Of a stretch of DNA of 64,000 nt, positions 42,801 to 54,800 are shown piece after piece (the stretch's first letter is position 1; each line of letters opens with the position of its first letter). Source of the stretch: Argopecten irradians (Eukaryota > Mollusca > Bivalvia > Pectinida > Pectinidae); assembly GCF_041381155.1 (NCBI RefSeq), contig NC_091147.1, positions 8,206,837-8,270,836 on the forward strand, read 5' to 3'. The notes below the pieces were generated by a model, which was given only the letters and a program-made list of their open reading frames with translations, ran no database searches and had not been told where the DNA came from. A program made the position numbers and the translations under genes.

Positions 42801-45800
42801 GTTACCATCAACAACTGAATGAGGCACTGAGCAAAGGACAGAATCCTCAGAATGCCAAGGTGCTCAGCTTCAAGGAGAAGGCACCAGAAGCCTCGGCTGG
42901 TTTGTTATATCATTGCGTTTATACATTTCAGAGTTATATCCTTTGTTTCAAAATGGTTACAATTGTTTTTAAAATGTCCAAATAAAATGTGTCCTTTCCA
43001 ATAAGCATTGAATGCATAAAATGAAAAAAACAAAAATTGTTTGCAATTAAATTTTGTTTTGTTTTATGCAATTCTGGCGATAAATAGACAGTTTCTTATC
43101 AATGTGGCACAGAGTTTCTTTAAGTGTCTATTATAAAATTTAAACCTTTTTTTTTATATTTACAAAGGAAAATGTCAAGATCATGACAACTGCATGAACC
43201 ATTTAATTTTTAGCTCACCTGGCCCGAAGGGCCGTTGAGCTTATGTCATGGCGCAGCGTCCGTCGTCCGTCGGCGTCCGTCAACATTTTCTTTAAATCGC
43301 TACTAGTCATAGAGTTCTACATGGATTGTAACCAAATTTGGCCACAAACATCCTAAGCTTGGGGGAGTTGGAACAGAACTTGTATAAATTTTGGCTCTGA
43401 CCCCCCGGGGGCAGGAGGGGCGGGGCCCAATAGGGGAAATAGAGGCAAATCCTTTAAATCGCTACTAGTCATAGAGTTCTGAATGGAATATAACCAAATT
43501 TGGCCACAAACATCCTTTTTGGAAGGGGAACAGAACTTGTATAAATTTTGGCTCTGGTCCCCTGGGGGCAGGAGGGGCGGGGCCCAATAGGGGAAATAGA
43601 GGTAAATCCTTTAAATCGCTTCTTGTCATAGAGTTCTCAATGGATTGTAACCAAATTTGGCCACAAACATCCTTGGGGGAAGGGGGAACAGAACTTGTAT
43701 AAATTTTGGCTCTGACCCCCCGGGGGCAGGAGGGGCGGAGCCCAATAGGGGAAATAGAGGTAAATCCTTTAAATCGCTACTTGTCATAGAGTTCTGAATG
43801 GATTGTAACCAAATTTGGCCACAAACATCCTTGGGGGAAGGGGAACAGAACTTTTATAAATTTTGGCTCTGATCCCCCAGGGGCAGGAGGGGCGGGGCCC
43901 AATAGGGGAAATAGAGGTAAATCCTTTAAATCGCTACTAGTCATAGAGTTCTACATGGATTGTAACCAAATTTGGACACAAACATCCTAAGCTTGGGGGA
44001 GGGGGAACAGAACTTGTATTAATTTTGGCTCTTACCACCCGGGCGCAGGAGGGGTGGGGCCCAATAGGGCATTTAGAGGTTAATATTAAAATTCCTTCAG
44101 AAAAGAAACAATGAACCTGTATTCAGAACATTACTTGGCATTACAAACCAGGTGAGCGATACAGGCCCTCTGGGCCTCTTGTTAGTTAACACAAAAATGT
44201 AAAATTTAAAGTTCATGTACAATGTATAGTAAATTCCAATGCTCTAGATCTGGCCATGGACAAGCATGCATTTGTAATTCTCCACAAGTCCAACTGTTTA
44301 GAAAACTAAAAATATAGGTTAATTAATAACCCATTATAGTCTATCATTAGACCAGACATTTTGTCACATGGTGCAAACACATATTCAGTATCGCATTTAA
44401 AACTTGAAGTAATGTCATATATACTTGATTGCCATTGGTCCAAGAAATAAAAAAAAAATTACAGGTTTAATTTCCTTCCTGCTTGATTGTCATTACCAAA
44501 CAAAAAAGGTCCATGCGTGCTGTAGATGTAAGTCTGTAATAACCTTTAAGTGCTGTTCCTTTGAAAACTAGAGTATCAGAATTTATTATGAACTATATAT
44601 ATACTTCATTCATTATTTCTGATTCTTATTTTATTAAAAAAAAGCATTTATAGAAATCACTGCTATTTATTTGTAGGTCACCTGAACAATCTGAAAGTGT
44701 TGTACAGTTCCAGTAAATCTGCCGTGCCTAAGTGTTCCACGACTCGCTTTATCCCACAGCAGCCTGACCGTATCCTAGACGCTCCGGAACTATTGGACGA
44801 TTACTGTAAGAACTTGTTTAAATATCAACTTTGTTCCTCTAAACACATATCAAACTTGGCTTTAAGGTTTCTGTTGTATATTTGCATAGGACTATTAAAA
44901 TTTGAAAAATAGAATAAATTCTGTTTTGGCTAAGTCATATAAAACTTGAAAAGTTTTTCTCACATAGCTAGCCATGTAAGATAGAGTTGTCCCATGAAAG
45001 ACAGCCATGTAAGATAAATCTATCTTACATAGCTGTGACGTCACAATTGCCAAACAATCAGATGACATCATATCAGCCAAAGTTGACGTCATTTTTCTTC
45101 TATTTCGATTGATTTGCCGGATTTATTTACCATTTCATTTGTTTAATTTGCATTTCAAACCGTTTTACCTAAGATTTCTTGTTTATATTTATTAATATAA
45201 ACCAAACTTTGATGAGCTCTTTCGAATGGCGTTCTTATTTTTAAAATCGATCAATTATTTAAGAAGTTAAGATTTTGTCACAAAATGGCTGCCTCACCTT
45301 TCGTGCAAGTAACTCGACAAGCAATGTGAGAAAATAACTCTTTCATATGTAAATTATGTAGGATAGAACTATTCCACCCTCGGGTACAGAATTTTGGGTC
45401 AGAAACCTCGGCAAGCCTCGGTTCTGACCCAAAATTCTGTACCCTCGGGTGGAATAGTTCTATCCTACATATGTACATATGAAAGAGTCATATATTCTTC
45501 CTATTCTTTCTTCAGATAGTTGTATGATTCATGCTTAACATGATATTGAATTGTCTTTATATGTTATATATATTAAATAATGGCTTTTGTTAAAGTTTTC
45601 AAAAGACAATTTATATTAAAGTTGTATGGTCTGTGACTTGTTGTATTTTTGGCATAGAAACAGTTTTTAAAGTGTTTAACATATTTTTCTCTGTCTCTCT
45701 AAGTTTTAAACTTTCGATATTTACCGACTTTTGTAAAGTTCGTATTCGCAAAGTTATTAAACAATTAAATCAAAATATTGATTTTTAATGTGTACATGTT

Positions 45801-48800
45801 TAAAATAGCTCGGAAGTATCCAAACAGGTCCGATCTATTCCGATCTGTACAGGTATTGATGATATTGACCATTTGACATAGATCGGGAGGTTCCGATCTA
45901 TACTGGTATCGCCGAAGTCGGTCACGTGATGCAACTCGGTTTTCCGATATTACCCGAAAGTTTGAAACATGGCGTTGACTGTGACGGTTCTTTTCAAAAT
46001 GTGTAATATTTCATGTGACTTTTACTGCTATGTCAATAGTATATTGGTGCTTTTATGGATCTGAACCAGCATATATTAGCATCCATATTCAAACATTGTA
46101 TGTTTTACGACAGTTTATGATGGTGAAAATTACAAAAAATACAACTTTAAGATTAATGTTGATAACGGCACAAATATCATATAGTTATGTTCTATCTGCT
46201 AGTGACACCTAAATATACACTACACCTAATAATGTCTAATCCTAATGCTGTCTAGTCAGTCTTATATATGAAGATATAGAGCTGCCTGATCCAATTGATA
46301 ATTATTTGTATTGAAGATTAAAAAAAAATCAAAAATTCAGCTCAAAAGTTATTTCAAGTCGACAAAACATATTGTAATGCTCTCAAATTGAATGTTTCAG
46401 TCCATGGTCTTGTTGTTTTTCAAGCTTGATACATTTTTTTCTTTTTAAAAAAAAAATTTTTCTGGATATTTAGAGATTCTCCATGGCCGACAGAGTATAA
46501 ACGATACTCATTATTTGAACAATAGTTTGTGTTTGATCGTGTGTGTGTGTATATATATGTATAATTAACACAAAAACTAATATGAAATACTTTGTTTTGC
46601 TTTTGGTGCATGCACAATAAGTACTTATAATTAATTTCATATAGGAGATAGTACCACAAATTTTTTTTCGAGATGCAAATAATTATTTTTAATATTTTTA
46701 TCTTGAAGTAAAATTAAAAGCTCAAACTGTTCATTGGTGTAATATAAGTAACTTTTGTAACTGAAGAAAAATACTAATTCTTCTGCTGCAGTATTTGATA
46801 AAGAAAAATTACCATTTGTTTGAGGCGCAGCATTCTGTAACATAAACCTAAAGCTGCACCAGAGTATAAACCATACCTGATTTCCATGTAAAAATAAGGT
46901 CCCAGCTGATAAACTGCAAATTTGTTTACCTGTCTTAAATTCCCATAAAAGGTGTTCATTTGTAATATTATAATGGTGATTTACAGATTTGAACCTGCTT
47001 GACTGGTCGAGTAACCATTTAGCTGTAGCACTGGGTGGAGCCGTGTACATGTGGAATGCCTCTGATGGGTCAATCGTCCAGTTAATGGAGATGACCAGTA
47101 CTGATGATTATGTGTCCTGTGTATCGTGGATAAAGGAAGGGAACATTCTAGCTGTTGGTACAAACATGGGAAACACACAGGTAAACTTCACTCCTATTAC
47201 AGTAATACTCTAAAATCACGTTTTCGTGAGATGCTGTATTGGATCCAATAAGCGCCTTGTCATGACCAGGACACTTAAGAATTGAACGAAGTAAAGAGAG
47301 CAAACAGGACCAACATCCTTGATACTCAAGGGGCTACTGTCACTCATGTTATATCCACCTCTGGACTATCTCATAGAAAAACTGAAGGCACAAGAAAGGT
47401 AATTTGATCTTTAATGTATGTCAAAGGAATTGTATAATGGTATACTGTGGTTGACTGTGTTGCTTTGAAGTTGGGTGTTGCTCTCTCTGTAATCTTCAAA
47501 GGCCTGTGATTGGTCCGACAGTTCTTTTCTCCTGAACTGCCTTCAATTTTACTGAAAGATAGTCCAGTGGTGGATACAACATCAGTGATAGTAACCCCTG
47601 GAGTATCAAGAATGTAGGACCAAAAGAAAGTTTTAAAGAGAGTTTTTGTGTAATTTCGCAAGAGTTTGAATGTGAATTCAAATGTTTTGCAAATAAAAGA
47701 CAAAATATGTATAAATTGTATAAATATATTAAAGGCCCACTACTTTTTCCAAACGGTTTTCAATTTTTAAAATGGGAATGTAAAACGAGATTGATAATTT
47801 TTTAGAGTTGCAAAATTTATAAGCTTACCGCTAATACTACACTTATCATCACATTATGAACAATTTAATTGAAATGAATTAAATGTTAATTTTTATAACA
47901 CAAGTCGTCTTATGTTGCCTTCGTCTTAACCTGTAATTACCATGCGGTAGTTGAGTATCGCTCTGCCAGACGGTAGAACAGCGAAATGAATCTTCACTGG
48001 TAACTTAGATTGTGCATGGAATCTAGCATTTGTTTGGTATTTCCAGTGTTCCCGATCACACAGAAACGTGTATGCACGCTAAAATATTTTCCATTATTTG
48101 GTGATAATTGTTTCTATTATTTCTGATTTTGATTGAAGAAATCGTAAGTGTGTCAAAACGTGTTTTGCGATACCAGAAGTAATCCTTTCAGTAAACATTA
48201 AATGCAGCACACCAAGTGACAGATGTGTTAACTACTTATCTTCGTTGTCCTATGATAAAATTCGAGACCATCGTTAGTCTCGGGACTGGTCCTTATATCG
48301 CTTAAAGAGCATGTGTTACGTATACAGGAAGCAATATTTGCGATGCAGATTTTAATCATGCGATAACAACCAGAGTTGTGTATGTCCAGCACTATCATAG
48401 AGTATGAAACCGAACTTCAAATTCAGTTGGTTCTTTGAAGAAGAGAATTGTTTGTGATACCAATTATTACAGAAATCGGCTGTAAGACAGCGATACATTT
48501 ACCAGTGATGTATTATATATAAGTCTCTGATTTTACAAGCGTTTGAGGATCAGCACATTCATGGATTGGGAGGGTGAAAAATTTGTAGATTTATACGAAA
48601 TATTTTGAATATTACTTTTTAAAATGAATTTGTAAATTGATTGCAATGTAAGATGGACTTAATGCATATTAAGAACATGATTTTTAAGTGAAGAAATTGA
48701 CACAACATGTACTGTACGTCGTCTGTTCATATTTTATCTGATTGAATAACTTTCAGACAAATTCAAGAAGCAGCAATGTTGTTTAGAATAAATCAAACAA

Positions 48801-51800
48801 AGAGATATATATCTAACACTGTTTTAAATTGTGGTTTTTTTTCCTTTGGCAAAATATAAGTTACACTTTGTCTTTATTTTCTGTCAAAGAATACCCAAAT
48901 GACATGGGAAAATATGCAAATAAAGTGCACTCCTTAAATATGGCACTGTAACCCCATTTTGCAAGCTATGGGGGTACACACAAAAAACATTTGAAAAAGT
49001 GACCGGGAACACTGATTTCAGTCTCCACTAAGGCCATCGACATATATTTCTTTATGTTGTTATTGTTTTAAAGAAACTTTTATTTTTGTTTTGGAAAGGC
49101 AGTGGGCTATAATGTACAATTGTCAGCAAGAGACTTTGTCACTAATTTATGTATCTTGGAATATCTTGAAAATATGAAAACACAAGATATTGTATACACA
49201 AAAAAGAAAGTGGTTTACAGTTTGTAAATATTTTTATTCAAATGAAAGTAATATTCAGACAACTATCAGAAAAACAGAGTAAATTAATTAAATTACCTTA
49301 ACTTTATAACAAACATGAGCAGTATCGCTCTAAAATCTTTAAATTTCTATGCAACTTTTTTTTTCCTGGTTCAAAAATTTGTTATGAAATTAATTCTATC
49401 ATTCAATGTTAAATTTCAAGTTATAATCACAATGAATGCATTTCTCTTTGATTTGCGTGTTTCAAGAGTATTGCTGTCTGCAGAAATCTAATTTTCATTT
49501 GCTATAAAAATGTTGTTTGTTAAATCCATAATTTCGAAAGACATTCCTCTTTCAGCTGTGGGATGCTGAAAAACAGAAGTTGGTGAGAACAATGCCGGGA
49601 CACTCATCGCGTGTAGGTTCTCTTGCATGGAATACCTTTATCATCAGTAGGTGAGGCAGACAAAGAGGAACCTGTTTCTGTATCAGAAAGAATATAAGGA
49701 ATACAGTAAAAAAAAAACACGGCTATAACAAACCTATGGGGACCAACAAAATCATATTGCTATAAGCTAGTTCGTTATATACACATTACAGACAACCTTG
49801 ACAGGGAATGCAATCGTGTTCGTTATAAACTTGTTTTACTGTAACTGTTAAAAGTTCTGGGGATAAGGGAGCTTTGTGATAACAATCATAAATGATTATT
49901 TAGCAAATCACCAACAGTCATCACAATTTGATTATGTTCTTTATCAAGTAGTAATTAGAATTATCAGTGTCAATGCATAAAGACATTTGATGAAAAATAC
50001 ATTAGGTTGAATAACTAAGTTTCAACTAAGTTAAGTAGTCCAATATCTGTGAAAATTAAGAATTTGATACCTATTGTTATTTCACAATTTCTAGACTTGT
50101 ATGAAATGATAACTTCATCTTAAGTTCTTTGAAAATAGAAGAAGAAACCTCTGATGTAAAAATTGCAAATTGAGCTAAACATAGAAATATCAGAAAATGG
50201 CAGACAAACTCTTGCTTTATTGTATGATAAGCTAGAAATAAAATTCATGCATCACATGCTTTTATGTTTGAATCCATGTTTTTTTTAATGTTTTTGTATT
50301 TGATAGTGGATCTCGGTCCGGTGTGGTACGACATCATGATGTACGAGTAGCCAATCACCACGTAGGCACACTGTCCAACCACTCACAGGAAGTATGTGGT
50401 CTGAGCTGGTCACATGACGGGCGCTATCTGGCTAGTGGGGGTAACGACAACCTCCTCAACATCTGGGATAACAACATGTCACACGAGTCAGTGCCAGTAC
50501 ATACCTTCACCCACCATCAGGCCGCTGTCAAGGTATCTAATATATACATTGTACATTAAACATGGATATATTCACAGTTCCTGTACATACCTCCCTCACC
50601 ATCAGGCCGCTGTCAAGGTATCTAATATATACACTGTCAAGTTATCTAGAATATATAAATATTGAATGAACTTAGATTGTTCAGGTCTTTAATTTCTTAG
50701 GGGAATTGTATTGACTGAGATTCTCCGTGTCTATAAAATCATTAAAAACCCAGGCCTCAATCTCCAGAAACAAAAAATTCTGAACTAAAGTTCAGCCTTT
50801 TTTGACATGTTTGTTTCAAGGAATCTTGGCCTGGTCTCATAATTTTGTAATTGAAATAAATCCATATAGAGTCTGTCTGAATATTGTTATTGCTTTCTAG
50901 GAAATGTTCTAATATTTTAAAAAAAAAAATATATATATACAGTCAAACCTCGATGTATCGAAGTTCAAGGGACCGTCAGGAAAATTTCGAAACATTGAGA
51001 CTTCGAATTATTCGTAGTTGAAATTTGACCGATTTTTTTTTTTACCATGACCAACTGTGGTAGTTGTATACATGTCATCTCCGTTCCGTAAACTTTATAA
51101 TCATTGTATTTACCACACGCAAAAAAAAAAAATGAGTATAAAAATGAGTATATATGAGTAAGTATGCAATTAATCACATGTATTGCTATCGTTAGTAATA
51201 CATATGTGTATTATAAACAAGACTTACATGTACTAGGCCTAACCCATGTACATGTGTTCGTTTGGTGACTATTTAAGCGATGGTTAATATTACGGAATGA
51301 ATATAAAAACGAAAACACGTTGTAAAAATGAAACTAAAAAGGAGGAACCGAAAGCTCTACAACACCTACAAAATACTTCGATTTAGAATGATCGATTTGC
51401 TCCAGTATTTATGCCAAAGTTTTGCAATATGGCAGTTTTGAGTATGAGTTACTAATAATGTGGCTCGCTATTTACCGTTCTGTGTAAATTCTACAAACCG
51501 CTTCCAATGGCGGCGGCGAACAACTGTATCTTTGCCGTACTAATGATTTTAATAGCAGCTTGTAAAAAAAAAAAGCACTGGGTATCGGCCTGATCAGTGA
51601 TATTAATTATATTGATGATATCAAGCAAGATACACAAACTGTCATAATGCCTATTGTCCGGCGAAGGGCCGTCACGAGACAGCTAGGTGTGACAGCATGC
51701 CGTGGGGCATCGGCGAACATCTGATCTGTACAGGTAAAATTTTTATTTGAATCATCGAGTGTCAGTTACCTTTGATTCTATAACAAATGGTCCATGAAAA

Positions 51801-54800
51801 AAGTTCGATACAACGAGAACTTCGATTCATAAAACTTTGATTCATACATGGGTTAGTTAGTAATGTTATATAGTATAGAAATTCGGGACCAGACAAAAAG
51901 TTTGATACAGCGAGAAATTTGATTCATCGGAGTTCAAATCATCGAGGTTTGACTGTATCTGTTGATTTGTAAGCCCTAAGTGTGAATACTTTATGGTATA
52001 TTTGTTGATTTGTAGGCCACAAGTAGAACAGTTTATGGTATAACTGTAAATTTGTAGGCCCTGAGGATGAATACTACATGGTATAACTGGTAATTTGTAG
52101 GCCCTGAGAATGAATACATCATGGTGTAACTGTTGATTTGTAGGCCCTGCGTATGAATAATTTCTGGTATATCCATGTTGATTTGTAAGCCCTGATTATG
52201 AATATTAATGGTATAACTTGATTTGTAGGTTCTGCGTATAAATACTTTATGGTATAACTGTTAATTTGTGGGCCCTGAGTAAGAATATTTATGGTATAAC
52301 TATTGATTTGTAGGCCCTGCCTATGAATACTTTTTGGTATATCCATGTTGATTTGTAGACCCTGAGTATGAATACTTTATGGTATAACTGTTGATTTGTA
52401 GGCCCTGAGTATGAATATTTATGGTATAACTGTTGATTTGTAGACCCTGAGTATGAATATTTATGGTATAACTATTGATTTGTAGGCCCTGAGTATGAAT
52501 ATTTATGGTATAACTATTGATTTGTAGGCCCTGAGTATGAATATTTATGGTATAACTATTGATTTGTAGGCCCTGAGCTGGTGTCCGTGGCAGGCAGACC
52601 TGTTGGCCAGTGGAGGAGGTACAGCTGACAGACATATTCGGTTTTGGAATGTTTCCACTGGCTCCTGTTACAATTCTGTCGACACAAACTCCCAGGTATC
52701 TCACAATGCTGTTACCAGTGAGTCAGAGGATAAATCATGTTGTGTCCCATATCATGGGAATTTTATCCATAGTATAACTTTTAACAGCTAAAGGCAGTGA
52801 TTTTTTAGGTCATCTGACCCAGAGGGTCAGGATGACCTATAGTCATCACATTGCACCGTCCGTCGTTCGTACGGCGTTTGCGCCGTGCGTAAACTTTCAT
52901 TCAATACAACTTCTTCTCAATAAACCGTAAGGCCCAAAGTACTCATATTTAGGCCTGTAGCATACTGGATATGAAGGGCTACCAAAGTTGTGAAAATAAA
53001 TGACCTTGACCTACTTTTCAAGGTCACCAGGGGTCAAATAGGCTTAAATCTATGAACGACTTCTTCTAACTAAACCGAAAAGGTCCAGGGGGTACTCATA
53101 TTTGGCCTGTAGCATGCTGGGATGAAGGGCTAAAAGTTGTGTAACTCTTAAATGACTTGACTTGATTGTCAAGGTCACCGGGGGTCAAATAGGCTAAAAT
53201 CTGATAGTGAACGACTTCTTCTAACTTAACCAAAAAGGTCCAGGGATACTCATATCGTTGGCCTTGTAGCATGTGAGGGATGAAAGGCTACACAATAGTT
53301 GTGATAATAAATGAACACTTGACCTACTTTTCAAGCTTGGATGGGTCAAAAAAAGTCTAAAATCTTTGAAAGACGACTTTCTAGCAACTAACAAAAATGG
53401 GCCAGGCGTTACTCATTATTTGGACCATGTAGCATTGCTGGGATGAAGGCGTATTTACATTGTTGGTCGAAAAATTAATGACCTTGACATGCATGTCAAG
53501 GTCACAACGCGGGGTCCAAATAGTGCTAAGAATCTGTTGAACAACTTCTTCTAACTAACCGAAAAAGGTCCAGGTTACGTCATATTTGGACTGTAGCATG
53601 CTCGGTGAAAAGGGACTACATACATGTTGTGAAAAATGAATGGACCTTGACCTTCCCTTTCAAGGTCTTTGGAGTCGTAAATAGACTAAATTCTTTGAAC
53701 TGGGTACTTCTTACTAAATAACCGAAAAGGTTCTCAGGGTACTCCATACTTTGGCCTGTAGGCTTGCTGGGGATAGTTGAAGGACTACCAAAGTTGTGAA
53801 AAATGAATGACCTTGACATACTGTCAATGTCCACCGGGGGTAAAATAGGCTAAAATCTTTGAACAACTTCTTTCTAAACTAACCGAACAGGTTCAGGGTA
53901 CGACACTATATTGGCCTGTAGCATGCTGGGATGAAGGGCTACCAAAAGATGTGAAAATTAATGACCTTCCCCCCCCCTGTACTCTCCTTTTCAAGGTCAT
54001 AGGAGTCAAAATAAACTAAATTCTTTTGATTGACTTCTTTTATACTTAACCCGAAAAAGGTTCTGGGGGTACTTCATATTTGGCATGTAGCATGCTGGGA
54101 TTAAGGGCTATCACAAAGTTGTGGAAAATTAATGACCATGTCGTTCTTTCAGGTCAACAGGGGTCATATTAGGCTAAATTCTTTGAACGATTTTTGTTAA
54201 CATAACCAACAAGTCCAGGATACTCATATTTTGCTCGTGGCATGCCATCATACGGGTTTAGCATTAATTATAAAAATGAATGAACATTGAACTTCTTTCA
54301 AGGTCACAGTGAGTCAATGATAGCTAAAATCTTTTAACTACACCTGTTAAATTAGACGAAAGGTCCTGGTGTATTCATATTTAAGTCAGTAGCTTGCTGA
54401 GTTAAAGGGCTATCAAAGTTGTGTAAATGGAAATGAATGACATTGACCTACTTTCAAAGGTCACGAGGGTCAAATATTCCAAAATCTTGAATTTTGAACT
54501 TACTTCTCAAGTTCTACCAGTGTGATTAAGTTGGAAACCTTCATGAAATGATTTCCTGACATGTGGTTCCCGACAAAAGCTGTTGTTATATTTTTTATGT
54601 CAATCCAAAATCCAAGATTGGCTGACCACTGATGATCCAAGTGGGCCTGCCACTGATGGCCATCTTTGAAAACACATTTTGAACTTCTTCTCAAGTTCTA
54701 CCAGTGCAATTTAACTGGAAACTTGAAACATGGAAATGCGGCTGATATGATCTTGACAAAAGTGTTGTTATATCTCTGGTTGATCCCAGATTGAAGATTG

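Noticed and set aside
45900..46060. A nested gene start in CDC20 intron 4 (CACGTGATG ... ATGGCGTTGACTG)
   Set aside because: The frame is short and hydrophobic, no splice donor follows in a convincing way, and no family is recognised.
46637..47050. 137-codon minus-strand frame
   Set aside because: Antisense to CDC20 exon 5 and its upstream intron; the sense exon explains the open frame.
51960..52569. CRISPR-like regular spacing of a short repeat
   Set aside because: The sequence between the repeats is itself the same in most copies; this is a minisatellite.
52119..52704. Minus-strand frames with [14 protein letters not shown] repeats
   Set aside because: 42-bp unit is a multiple of three, so any open frame repeats; antisense to CDC20 intron 7 and exon 8.
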